From: Conexivisphaera sp049976725
Lineage (GTDB): Archaea; Thermoproteota; Nitrososphaeria; Conexivisphaerales; Conexivisphaeraceae
NCBI GenBank assembly: GCA_049976725.1
Contig: JBMFHR010000026.1
Span: 1 to 13,502 of the forward strand
Direction of reading: 5' to 3'
Length of the DNA: 13,502 bases
The translations under genes were made by a program, and so were the position numbers. Of the stretch, positions 7,335 to 12,889 are shown in pieces. Each line of letters opens with the position of its first letter. Position 1 is the first letter of the stretch. The notes beneath the pieces were generated by a model. That model did no database searches and was not told the DNA's origin. It saw only the letters and a list, made by a program, of their open reading frames with translations.

Positions 7335-7373
7335 GAGACACCGTCGCCCAGCGAGTGCCCTGGGACCCTGGGA

Positions 7374-7493
7374 GTGCGCCGGCACCGCCGCTTCGCGAGG
7401 GCTCGCGCACCTCACTAGCACGGCGGCGACGACGGGTTTCACTTCCGGGATCGGACGAGACCGGGTGGGTCCCCGTCGCTGTGGCCGGCTGGG
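7374..7493 (-). rRNA. 5S ribosomal RNA
   Basis: Read on the minus strand, CACCCGGTCTCGTCC, GATCCCGGAAGTGAAAC and the following CCCGTCG match the loop B / helix III core of 5S rRNA. Helix II pairs CGACGGG with CCCGTCG. Helix V pairs CCGCCG with CGGCGG. Terminal helix I is formed by GCCGGC at 7484-7489 and GCCGGC at 7378-7383. The ends are estimated to give about 120 nt and are uncertain by several bases. No 16S or 23S gene is nearby, so this is a solitary 5S gene with its own promoter, as is common in Crenarchaeota. It sits about 45 bp downstream of aIF5A on the same strand. Confidence 0.93.
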
Positions 7494-7514
7494 GCCGGCT
7501 TTCCGGGCCGCCGG

Positions 7515-7524
7515 AAATAAACGT
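7515..7524 (-). promoter_or_regulatory. TATA box of the 5S rRNA gene
   Basis: On the minus strand the sequence reads CGAAACGTTTATTTCC. The TTTATTT core (7515-7521) is preceded by a purine-rich BRE-like element. It is centred about 25-26 nt upstream of the predicted 5S 5' end near 7493 and lies in the short gap after aIF5A. Confidence 0.65.
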
Positions 7525-7538
7525 TTCGCACGCGCCGA

Positions 7539-7934
7539 CTACTTCTTGACCTTCACTATCTTCGACTTGCCCATCATGCGCCAGTACTCGACCTCGGCCC
7601 CCGGCTCGAGCTTATCGGCTACGTCCTCCTCCACGTACTGCGTCTCGAAGGTCTCGAACGTCTCGAGGTCCATTATCTGCACGTTGCCGTTCGAGACGCT
7701 GAGCACCTGGCCGACGCGCTTCTCGACCTCCGGCACGTCTATCCTGGCGCTGGAGGGGCCCATGTAGGACCTCTTGGAGCCGGTGAAGAAGCCGATGGCG
7801 ACGAGCCTGACCTTGGCGCTCCCGTGCTTCCCGGGCTTGCTCTTCTCCACCTCCACCACCCTGCAGGGCTCGTCCTCTATGACGACGAAGGCGCCCTCCT
7901 TTATGTCGCCGAGCTCCACGGGCCTTACGCTCAT
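7539..7934 (-). CDS. eif5A: Translation initiation factor 5A (aIF5A)
   Basis: aIF5A binds near the ribosomal E/P sites and relieves stalling, notably at polyproline, after its conserved lysine is modified to hypusine or deoxyhypusine. The 131-aa product has the N-terminal SH3-like barrel with the modification loop SKPGKHGSAKVR; the modified lysine is K36. A C-terminal OB-fold follows (about residues 70-131; GQVLSVSNGNVQIMDLETFE). The ATG at 7934 gives the family N-terminus MSVRPVELGDIKEG; an in-frame GTG lies one codon upstream. A TATA box about 26 nt away places the transcript start at or beside this ATG, so the GGTGATG at the start is probably not used as a Shine-Dalgarno site. Five of six isoleucine codons are ATA. 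Deoxyhypusine synthase is not in the window. Confidence 0.97.
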   Translation of the reverse strand: MSVRPVELGDIKEGAFVVIEDEPCRVVEVEKSKPGKHGSAKVRLVAIGFFTGSKRSYMGPSSARIDVPEVEKRVGQVLSVSNGNVQIMDLETFETFETQYVEEDVADKLEPGAEVEYWRMMGKSKIVKVKK

Positions 7935-7952
7935 CACCTGGCGTTAAGAAAT

Positions 7953-7967
7953 CCTAAATATATTCTT
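7953..7967 (-). promoter_or_regulatory. TATA box of aIF5A
   Basis: A clear A/T island reads GAATATATTTAGG on the minus strand and is centred about 26 nt upstream of the aIF5A ATG at 7934. The implied transcription start coincides with the start codon (leaderless). Confidence 0.7.
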
Positions 7968-7992
7968 TCCCTGAACAGGCCGGGAGGCGCGG

Positions 7993-8003
7993 CAAATTTT
8001 ATC
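7993..8003 (+). promoter_or_regulatory. TATA box of tRNA-His
   Basis: CAAATTTTATC lies about 30 nt upstream of the tRNA 5' end at 8031 in otherwise GC-rich DNA. A short 5' leader, to be removed by RNase P, would be transcribed. Confidence 0.6.
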
Positions 8004-8030
8004 TCCCGGTCGAGCGCCCGAGGGGGCGGT

Positions 8031-8123
8031 GGCCGCCGTAGTGTAACGGCAGCACAGGGGCCTGTGGAGCCCCTAGACCGGGTTCGATAGGCCGAGCGCG
8101 GCTCGAAAGTCCCGGCGGCGGCC
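8031..8123 (+). tRNA. tRNA-His (GTG) with a 21-nt intron in the T-loop
   Basis: The cloverleaf can be drawn by hand. G-1 is at 8031. Acceptor GCCGCCG (8032-8038) pairs with CGGCGGC (8116-8122), followed by C73 (8123); G-1:C73 is the tRNA-His identity pair. D-stem GTGT/GCAC; anticodon stem GGGGC/GCCCC; loop CTGTGGA with anticodon GTG at 8064-8066. The T-stem is CCGGG (8078-8082) with CCCGG (8111-8115), but 28 nt separate the strands instead of 7. Removing 8089-8109 restores the T-loop TTCGATT. CCA is not encoded. The gene has its own TATA box and ends 21 bp from the convergent tiaS stop. Confidence 0.95.
8089..8109 (+). other. BHB intron of tRNA-His (position 59/60)
   Basis: The precursor folds into a canonical bulge-helix-bulge. 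Outer helix: T-stem CCGGG/CCCGG. Central 4-bp helix: TTCG (8083-8086) with CGAA (8104-8107). The 3-nt bulges are ATA (8087-8089) and AGT (8108-8110). Inner helix: GGCC (8090-8093) with GGCT (8100-8103, one G-U pair), loop GAGCGC. Cutting after the second base of each bulge releases 21 nt and leaves a normal 7-nt T-loop. Substrate for the archaeal tRNA-splicing endonuclease. Confidence 0.9.
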
Positions 8124-8144
8124 CCTCCCGCTGAGCGCGCCGCG

Positions 8145-9470
8145 TCAGTCCTCCGCGGCGCACGCCGACCCGCCCTCCCAGATGAAGGACTCGGCGGGCC
8201 TCGTCAGGTGGCGATGGGCCCTGGGAGGGGGCACGAACGCGCCGCGGAGGATCCTCCTGGGGACCCTGACCTCGGCGGGGCGCGCCGTCGGATCGCGGTG
8301 GCCGCATTTGGGGCAAGCGTAGCCCTTCCCGGATCCCTCGCTCTTCATCCTGGAGCCGCACCTGGGGCACCTGGGGGCCACCGCCCTCCTGAGCTCCACG
8401 AGCTCGAGGACCTCCAGCCGCTCCATGTTGAGGGTGGGGGGATCGGGAGGATGCGGCCTGTAGGATCCCGTCACCCTGACCGCGTCGCCCGGCTCCAGGG
8501 CGAGGGCTATCAGCCTGAAGTGCTTGGTTGGCTCGTAGGCGGCCACCCTTATGGTCCCGCCGCGCCGATCCTCGAGCGTGAAGAACACGTGCGAGCCGGG
8601 CCCCAGCTTGGGGCGGCCGGAGACGCGCCCCTCGAGCCTCACGGTGGTGTAGGGCCTGATCTCGGACACCGAGCCGACGTCGACGACGTGCGAGTCCGAT
8701 CCGTGGTTGGTCCTGTATATCAGGAGCCTCTCGACGCGGGCGCCGACCACTATCGCGTCGTAGGCCCTGATCACCGCGTCGCGGCTGGGCCCCCTGATCC
8801 CGAGGAGGACGGGGTCCGGGCCGCGGGGGGCCACCAGCGGCTCCATGTAGTACCAGTCGTAGCTGTCGTACGTCATGGGCCACGTCTCGAGGTCGGCCAG
8901 CCTGACGGACTCCTCGTCCACCGGCCTGGGGCCGCGCCCCGAGCCGGGCGAGCGGTATGCCAGCAGCTCGTAGACGCGGGCGGAATCCTCGGGCGCGCCG
9001 ATCGCGGCCGCCGCGCCCACGAGTCCCCTCCCGAGCTTGAACCACGTTGCGACGCCGCCGAGCGAGAGGATAGCCCTCAGCGCGTCGGCGCGGTCCACGA
9101 TCCCCCTGAGGGCGAGGGCGTGCAGGCCCGAGAGGGATCCGGGAGGCTCGGGGCCATCTGTGAGCACCATGACGACGCCGGGATCGACCTTCGGGTCCCC
9201 GAGGGCGGCGTAGCGCGCGACCAGCGACTCGGCCTCGTCGAACGCGCGCATGGCCTCGCGGCGGTCGCGGACGCGGTACCTCAGGTGCACCGCGCCGTTT
9301 CCCCTGGTCTTCATGGGGTAGGCCGGGTTCAGGCGTATCAGCCTGGGATCCCCCGCGGCAGCGTAGCCCAGGCCCCTCAGCCTCTCGTCCACGAGGGCCC
9401 CTATGTAGGTCGTGCACATCCCCAGCTGGTTCGAGTCGGTGTCGTCGATGCCTATGTGCGCGACCGGCAA
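8145..9470 (-). CDS. tiaS: tRNA(Ile2) 2-agmatinylcytidine synthetase TiaS
   Basis: TiaS attaches agmatine to C34 of tRNA-Ile2(CAU) using ATP, so that it reads AUA instead of AUG. The 441-aa length is typical. The kinase-like N-terminal domain opens with HIGIDDTDS (D9, D10, D12) and GMCTTY. The central region has WYYMEPLVAPRGPDPVLLGIRG and the conserved YRTNHGSDSH (252-261). An OB-fold follows (about 275-340), then NMERLEVLEL and a C-terminal zinc ribbon with C368, C371, C386 and C389. All hallmark residues are present. The start is TTG at 9470; no ATG or GTG gives the family N-terminus. It lies 13 nt after the stop of the RAM-domain gene, with a GAAAGGGGG stretch as a likely ribosome-binding site, so the two are probably co-transcribed. 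It is convergent with tRNA-His. ATA is a common isoleucine codon here, in keeping with the need for this enzyme. Confidence 0.96.
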   Translation of the reverse strand: MPVAHIGIDDTDSNQLGMCTTYIGALVDERLRGLGYAAAGDPRLIRLNPAYPMKTRGNGAVHLRYRVRDRREAMRAFDEAESLVARYAALGDPKVDPGVVMVLTDGPEPPGSLSGLHALALRGIVDRADALRAILSLGGVATWFKLGRGLVGAAAAIGAPEDSARVYELLAYRSPGSGRGPRPVDEESVRLADLETWPMTYDSYDWYYMEPLVAPRGPDPVLLGIRGPSRDAVIRAYDAIVVGARVERLLIYRTNHGSDSHVVDVGSVSEIRPYTTVRLEGRVSGRPKLGPGSHVFFTLEDRRGGTIRVAAYEPTKHFRLIALALEPGDAVRVTGSYRPHPPDPPTLNMERLEVLELVELRRAVAPRCPRCGSRMKSEGSGKGYACPKCGHRDPTARPAEVRVPRRILRGAFVPPPRAHRHLTRPAESFIWEGGSACAAED

Positions 9471-9483
9471 CCGCGGCCCCCTT

Positions 9484-9717
9484 TCAGGGCTCCACGACGA
9501 TCATGCTGAGCGTTGACCTGACGCCCTCGAGCCGCCTTATGCGGGCGCTCACGGTCTCCTTCACCTTCTCGAGGGAGTCGGACTCCACCTTCGCTATCAG
9601 GTCGTAGACGCCGTATATTATGTACGCCTCGGTCACGTAGGGGATCTGCTTCAGCGCCCTGAGGACGTCCTCCTCCTTCCCCATCTCCGTGTTCACCAGG
9701 ACGTACGCCTTGGCCAA
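9484..9717 (-). CDS. Stand-alone Lrp/AsnC ligand-binding (RAM/SraM) domain protein
   Basis: The 77-aa product matches only the C-terminal effector-binding domain of Lrp/AsnC regulators. It starts AKAYVLVNTEMGKEEDVLRALK, continues with TEAYIIYGVYDLIAKVES and ends GVRSTLSMIVVEP, giving the beta-alpha-beta-beta-alpha-beta RAM pattern. No DNA-binding helix-turn-helix precedes it: upstream is a promoter and then the RNase P RNA gene, so this is not a truncated full-length regulator. Proteins of this kind form oligomers that bind amino acids, and they may modulate full-length Lrp proteins; their targets are largely unknown. The TTG start at 9717 fits the domain boundary and lies about 30 nt after a TATA box. 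It leads a two-gene unit with tiaS. Confidence 0.88.
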   Translation of the reverse strand: MAKAYVLVNTEMGKEEDVLRALKQIPYVTEAYIIYGVYDLIAKVESDSLEKVKETVSARIRRLEGVRSTLSMIVVEP

Positions 9718-9742
9718 GGCCGTGTTTTCGCGGATCGGTCCT

Positions 9743-9753
9743 GTCTAAAAGCG
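9743..9753. promoter_or_regulatory. Shared TATA element between the RAM-domain gene (-) and RNase P RNA (+)
   Basis: TGTCTAAAAGC is the only good A/T island between the two divergent genes. On the plus strand it is centred about 25 nt before the RNase P RNA 5' end near 9772. On the minus strand it is about 30 nt before the TTG at 9717 and has a BRE-like GGAAACGC in front. It could therefore serve both directions. Confidence 0.5.
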
Positions 9754-9771
9754 TTTCCGGGCAAGGTTTAA

Positions 9772-10090
9772 CGCTGGCCGCTTCCCCCGGTGGGGCGCGC
9801 GCCGAGCTGGCGGGCGGGCCACGGGGATCTCCCGGGGAAGCTCCTCCCTCCGGCGGGGGGCGCGGCGCCGCGAGGCGCGGCGGGAGACCGCCGGCAACGG
9901 AAGAGAAACGGAACCCCCCGGCGGCCAGTGACGGTGATGGGGTGGAACCCCGGAGGAGCCGCTGGGGAGGATGAAACGGCCGTCCCGCGCGGAGCAAGGC
10001 CGAACGGGGCCGATGAGTTCCCCCGGCGAGGCCCGGGTGGGCCTCTCAGCCTGATCCCGCCGAGAACAGAAGGAGGGCTACGGCCAGCAC
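9772..10090 (+). ncRNA. rnpB: RNase P RNA, archaeal type A-like
   Basis: The catalytic RNA that removes 5' leaders from pre-tRNAs. The P1 terminal helix is a perfect 8 bp, GCTGGCCG (9773-9780) with CGGCCAGC (10081-10088), giving about 318 nt. Conserved blocks appear in order: GGGGAAGCTCC (CR-I, 5' strand of P4, near 9834), GGCAACGG and GAAACGG (near 9893-9911), CCAGTGACGG, GATGAAACGGCC, GGAGCAAGGCCGAACGGGGCC (CR-IV region, near 9991), CGATGAGT, and AGAACAGAAGGAGGGCTAC (CR-V and 3' strand of P4, near 10063-10081). The size and the intact specificity-domain motifs indicate an ordinary form, not the reduced RNA of Pyrobaculum-type organisms. It ends 7 bp from the convergent UPF0210 stop. No protein-coding gene lies in 9718-10096. 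Confidence 0.94.
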
Positions 10091-10096
10091 GGCGCG

Positions 10097-11485
10097 CTAA
10101 CCCCTGAGGCTGGTGAGCGGGGGCGGGACGCGGCCCCCGCGGGCTATGAGGCGGGACGCGCCGAGCCTGGGCACGTCCATGACGACGCCGCTCCCGAAGA
10201 GGCCGCCGAAGTCCACGCGGTCGCCTGGCTTCGCCCCGGGCACCGGAAGCAGCCTGACGCCCACGGGCTTGCCCGCGATGACGCCTATCGCGACCTGGTC
10301 CAGGATTATGGAGGACAGGACCTCGGGCTGGGTGTCGCCCGGGAGGGGGACCATGTCCGTGCCCGCCGCGGACACCGAGCTCATGGCGAGCAGCGCCCAG
10401 AGGCCCACGGTGCCCTCGGCGGCCCTCCTGGCCATGCCCAGGTCCTCCGAGACCGGCGTCATCACCCCGCTGAACCCGCCGATTCTGGAGGCGGCCATGG
10501 CGCCGCCCTTCCTGAGGGAGTCCGTCAGTATCATCATGGCGCCGACCGTGCCAGGCGCCCCCACGGCGTCCACGCCCATGGCCTCCAGGACCTCCGCCAC
10601 GCTCTCGCCCTCCGCCGGGGCGGGCGCCAGCGATATGTCGACGGCGCCGAACTGGACCCCGAGCTGCGCCGCCACCTCGCGCCCTATCAGCTCCCCCACG
10701 CGCGTTATCTTGAAGGCGACCCTCTTTATGACCTCGGAGAGGCTGGTCACGTCGACGCCCCCCGACTCCCTTATCGCAGCCAGGAGCACCGCGGGGCCGC
10801 TTATCCCCACGTTGACGGCCGCGTCGTGGGTTCCCAGGCCGTGGAAGCCGCCCGCCATGAACGGGTTGTCGTCGGGCGCGTTCGCGAGCACCATGAGCCT
10901 GGCGCACGACTCCCCCCTCCCCCCGGGCGACAGCTGGGCTGCCCTGGAGATGACGCGCCCCATCCTCAGGACGGCGTCCACGTTCACGCCGGAGCGGCTG
11001 TCGGCCACGTTGACGGCCGCGCAGACCCTCCTGGTCGAGGCCAGGGCCTCCGGTATGCTCTCCTCGAGCTCCACGTCGGCGGCGGTCTCCCCCTTCTGGA
11101 CGAGGGCGCCGTAGCCGCCCACCAGGTCCACGCCGACGTCCGCGGCCGCGTCGTCCACCTCCTGCGCCAGGGAGACCAGCTCCTCCCTCGCGCGGGGGCC
11201 GGCGCTGCGTATCATGGGGGAGGCGACGAGGGCGAGCGGGGTCAGCGCAACGCGCCTGTTCACGACCTCTACCCCGTACTTCGCGCTCACGTCCCTGACG
11301 ACGTCCGCGAGGCGCGATGCGCCCTCGCGTATGGCGCCCGCGACGCCCCTCCTGAGGGCGCCGGGGTCCGGGCTCGCGGCCGGCAGCACGTTGATGCCGA
11401 GGGTGACTGCCCTTATGTTGAGGTGCTTGTAGACTATCATGTCGACGGTCTCCAGTATCTCGTCGATGCTGATGCGGGTCGACAT
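10097..11485 (-). CDS. UPF0210 (DUF711/PFL) family protein
   Basis: The 462-aa product is recognisable as UPF0210, a widely conserved archaeal and bacterial family of unknown function, by length and by segments such as RAVTLGINVLPAAS, NPFMAGGFHGLGTHDAAVNVGISGP (near residues 190-215), GVDVTSLSEVIKRVAFKITRVGELIGREVA, GAVDISLAPAP and GTDMVPLPGDT. It looks cytoplasmic; no signal peptide or membrane segment is seen. The ATG at 11485 follows the ACT-domain gene by 6 nt, with GAGGCGG as a likely ribosome-binding site. This ACT-UPF0210 pair is kept together in many genomes, which suggests that the ACT protein binds a small ligand, possibly an amino acid, and acts on or with UPF0210. No enzymatic activity can be read from the sequence. 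Confidence 0.92.
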   Translation of the reverse strand: MSTRISIDEILETVDMIVYKHLNIRAVTLGINVLPAASPDPGALRRGVAGAIREGASRLADVVRDVSAKYGVEVVNRRVALTPLALVASPMIRSAGPRAREELVSLAQEVDDAAADVGVDLVGGYGALVQKGETAADVELEESIPEALASTRRVCAAVNVADSRSGVNVDAVLRMGRVISRAAQLSPGGRGESCARLMVLANAPDDNPFMAGGFHGLGTHDAAVNVGISGPAVLLAAIRESGGVDVTSLSEVIKRVAFKITRVGELIGREVAAQLGVQFGAVDISLAPAPAEGESVAEVLEAMGVDAVGAPGTVGAMMILTDSLRKGGAMAASRIGGFSGVMTPVSEDLGMARRAAEGTVGLWALLAMSSVSAAGTDMVPLPGDTQPEVLSSIILDQVAIGVIAGKPVGVRLLPVPGAKPGDRVDFGGLFGSGVVMDVPRLGASRLIARGGRVPPPLTSLRG

Positions 11486-11491
11486 GCCGCC

Positions 11492-11773
11492 TCACACCCT
11501 GTGCATTACCTTGAATATATTATAGTGATAGACCGCGACCTGCACCCCCAGCTCCCTGGCCCTCGCCTCTAGCCGGGCCTTCAGGGAGGACATGCCCTCC
11601 CTGGCGCCCGATATGTCCGCCATGAGCACCATGACGAACAGGTCGCCCATCTTCGTAGAGGCCAGGTCCACTATGTTGACGTTGTACTCGGCCAGCGCCT
11701 CCGCTATCCCGGCGACTATCCCCACCCTGTCCGCGCCGATCACCATTATCACGGCCCTGTCCTCGTCGCCCAT
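11492..11773 (-). CDS. ACT-domain protein, UPF0237 family
   Basis: A 93-aa single ACT domain. The N-terminal strand AVIMVIGADRVGIVAGIAEALAEYNVNIVDLAST is typical of GcvR-like and UPF0237 ACT proteins, followed by DLFVMVLMADIS and a C-terminal helix and strand. ACT domains bind small molecules, usually amino acids, and regulate partner proteins. The frame is open to ATG 11797, but the TATA box (TTTATAA on the minus strand, 11797-11803) overlaps that codon. Transcription should begin near 11774, exactly at the next in-frame ATG (11773), which also gives the family N-terminus. The shorter start is therefore preferred. It lies 6 nt upstream of UPF0210 in a two-gene operon. Confidence 0.9.
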   Translation of the reverse strand: MGDEDRAVIMVIGADRVGIVAGIAEALAEYNVNIVDLASTKMGDLFVMVLMADISGAREGMSSLKARLEARARELGVQVAVYHYNIFKVMHRV

Positions 11774-11796
11774 CGTGGGGAGCTCGGGGATGGGCA

Positions 11797-11828
11797 TTAT
11801 AAAGGATGGGATCGGGGATCCCTTATAG
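11797..11828. promoter_or_regulatory. Divergent promoters for the ACT-UPF0210 operon (-) and the 345-aa gene (+)
   Basis: TTTATAA on the minus strand (11797-11803) lies 26-27 nt before the ACT ATG at 11773. CCTTATAG on the plus strand (11821-11828) lies 27 nt before the GTG at 11852. Both predict leaderless mRNAs. Confidence 0.65.
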
Positions 11829-11851
11829 GCGCACGGGCCCCTCCCCCCTCC

Positions 11852-12889
11852 GTGGAGGCCCCGGACGAGGAGGAGCTCGCCGCATACGTGAAGGGCTCGC
11901 TGGCGCCGCTCCGCGCGAGCGCCCTACGGATCCTGGGCTACCGCGAGGCCCTCCGCCGCGAGCTAGAGGGAAGGACAGCCTCGGAGGCGCTGGGAGGGCC
12001 GCACGCAGACGCCGTGGTGGGCGGGCTCGGGCAGGGGGCGTCCTCGCAGGCCCTCCACTCGAGGATCCTGGGGCTCACGTGCGACGTCGAGGGAGTGCTA
12101 TCGGACATGAGGGCCGGCGCCGCCCCCTCGCAGCGCCTGGGCTTCGCCTGGACGCCGTTCGTCGGTTTCGTCTCCTCGGTGGCGGAGGCCGTTGAGAGGT
12201 GCGTTCCCGGAGCGCGCGCCGCGGAGGGCACCGGGACGCCCGCCACGTCCGAGGAGTTCCTGGAGGCGCTGGCGGAGTTCCTCGAGCGCTACATCAACTT
12301 CTCGCCGGCCCACAACCGCGTCACCTACTTCCTCTGGACCCTGCGCAAGAACCTGGAGCAGGTCGCGCTCTCGGCGCACCCTGGCCTGGGGAGGGTGGCC
12401 GGCGCCGTGGGGCTGGAGGCGGTCCACTGGCGCCCCGGCGTGCGCCTGCTCGGCTACCCCGAGTACCAGTCGACGGCCATCTACCACCGCTACGGGCCCT
12501 CGGGCAGCCACGGGCTGCTGCGCGCAATGCTGGACGCGGGGGAGTGCCGCTCGCTGGGCGGCGCGGTCAGCCTCCTCGTGGACGCGCTCTGGCTGTACTT
12601 CACTTACAGCCCGGACGTGCGCCTGCTGGAGGAGTATCTCTCCGGGCTCGAGAACCCGGCGGCCGCCTACATGGGGGCCGTGCGGCGCCTGGCCCCGGAG
12701 ATCCCCTGCGAGTCGGGGGACCTGCGGGGCTCCACGGTTCGCCTGGGGAGCGGCCCGGTCGGGCTGGTGGAAATGCTCAGGGGACCCGCCGGCGCGCTCC
12801 AGTTCTACGGGATCCGCGAGTACTTCCTCCTCCGCGGGCCGCACGGGGACAGGGTTCTCTGCCTGGACCGCGGGAGGCTCCTCGCTTGA
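11852..12889 (+). CDS. Hypothetical protein, 345 aa, not recognised
   Basis: I do not recognise this protein. The GTG start is supported by a TATA box 27 nt upstream, and the frame is open for 345 codons with a compact, mixed helical composition. The first 100 residues are acidic and helical (EAPDEEELAAYVKGSLAPL). The middle has an aromatic-rich stretch (NFSPAHNRVTYFLWTLRKN, about 150-170) and LLGYPEYQSTAIYHRYGPSG (about 197-216). The C-terminal part includes LLVDALWLYFTYSPDVRLLEEYL. No signal peptide or clear membrane helix is seen, and no metal or nucleotide motif. Its TGA overlaps an ATG (TGATG, 12887-12891) of a short repeat-containing frame. Arginine is mostly CGC/CGG (about 22 of 30), whereas rpl11 uses AGG for 5 of 7, and all six isoleucines are ATC. 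This is weak support for different ancestry. Confidence 0.75.
   Translation: MEAPDEEELAAYVKGSLAPLRASALRILGYREALRRELEGRTASEALGGPHADAVVGGLGQGASSQALHSRILGLTCDVEGVLSDMRAGAAPSQRLGFAWTPFVGFVSSVAEAVERCVPGARAAEGTGTPATSEEFLEALAEFLERYINFSPAHNRVTYFLWTLRKNLEQVALSAHPGLGRVAGAVGLEAVHWRPGVRLLGYPEYQSTAIYHRYGPSGSHGLLRAMLDAGECRSLGGAVSLLVDALWLYFTYSPDVRLLEEYLSGLENPAAAYMGAVRRLAPEIPCESGDLRGSTVRLGSGPVGLVEMLRGPAGALQFYGIREYFLLRGPHGDRVLCLDRGRLLA

Noticed and set aside
6290..7549. 419-codon plus-strand frame over the DUF1512-like gene and 5S rRNA
   Set aside because: It is antisense to a supported gene, has shadow-type composition and reads through the 5S gene.
9790..10107. 105-codon plus-strand frame inside the RNase P RNA gene
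   Set aside because: The region shows the conserved RNase P RNA blocks and the P1 helix; the peptide has no protein-like pattern.
9768..11495. 575-codon minus-strand frame spanning RNase P RNA and UPF0210
   Set aside because: It is a shadow frame of UPF0210 with Arg/Gly-rich low-complexity output that also reads through a structured RNA.
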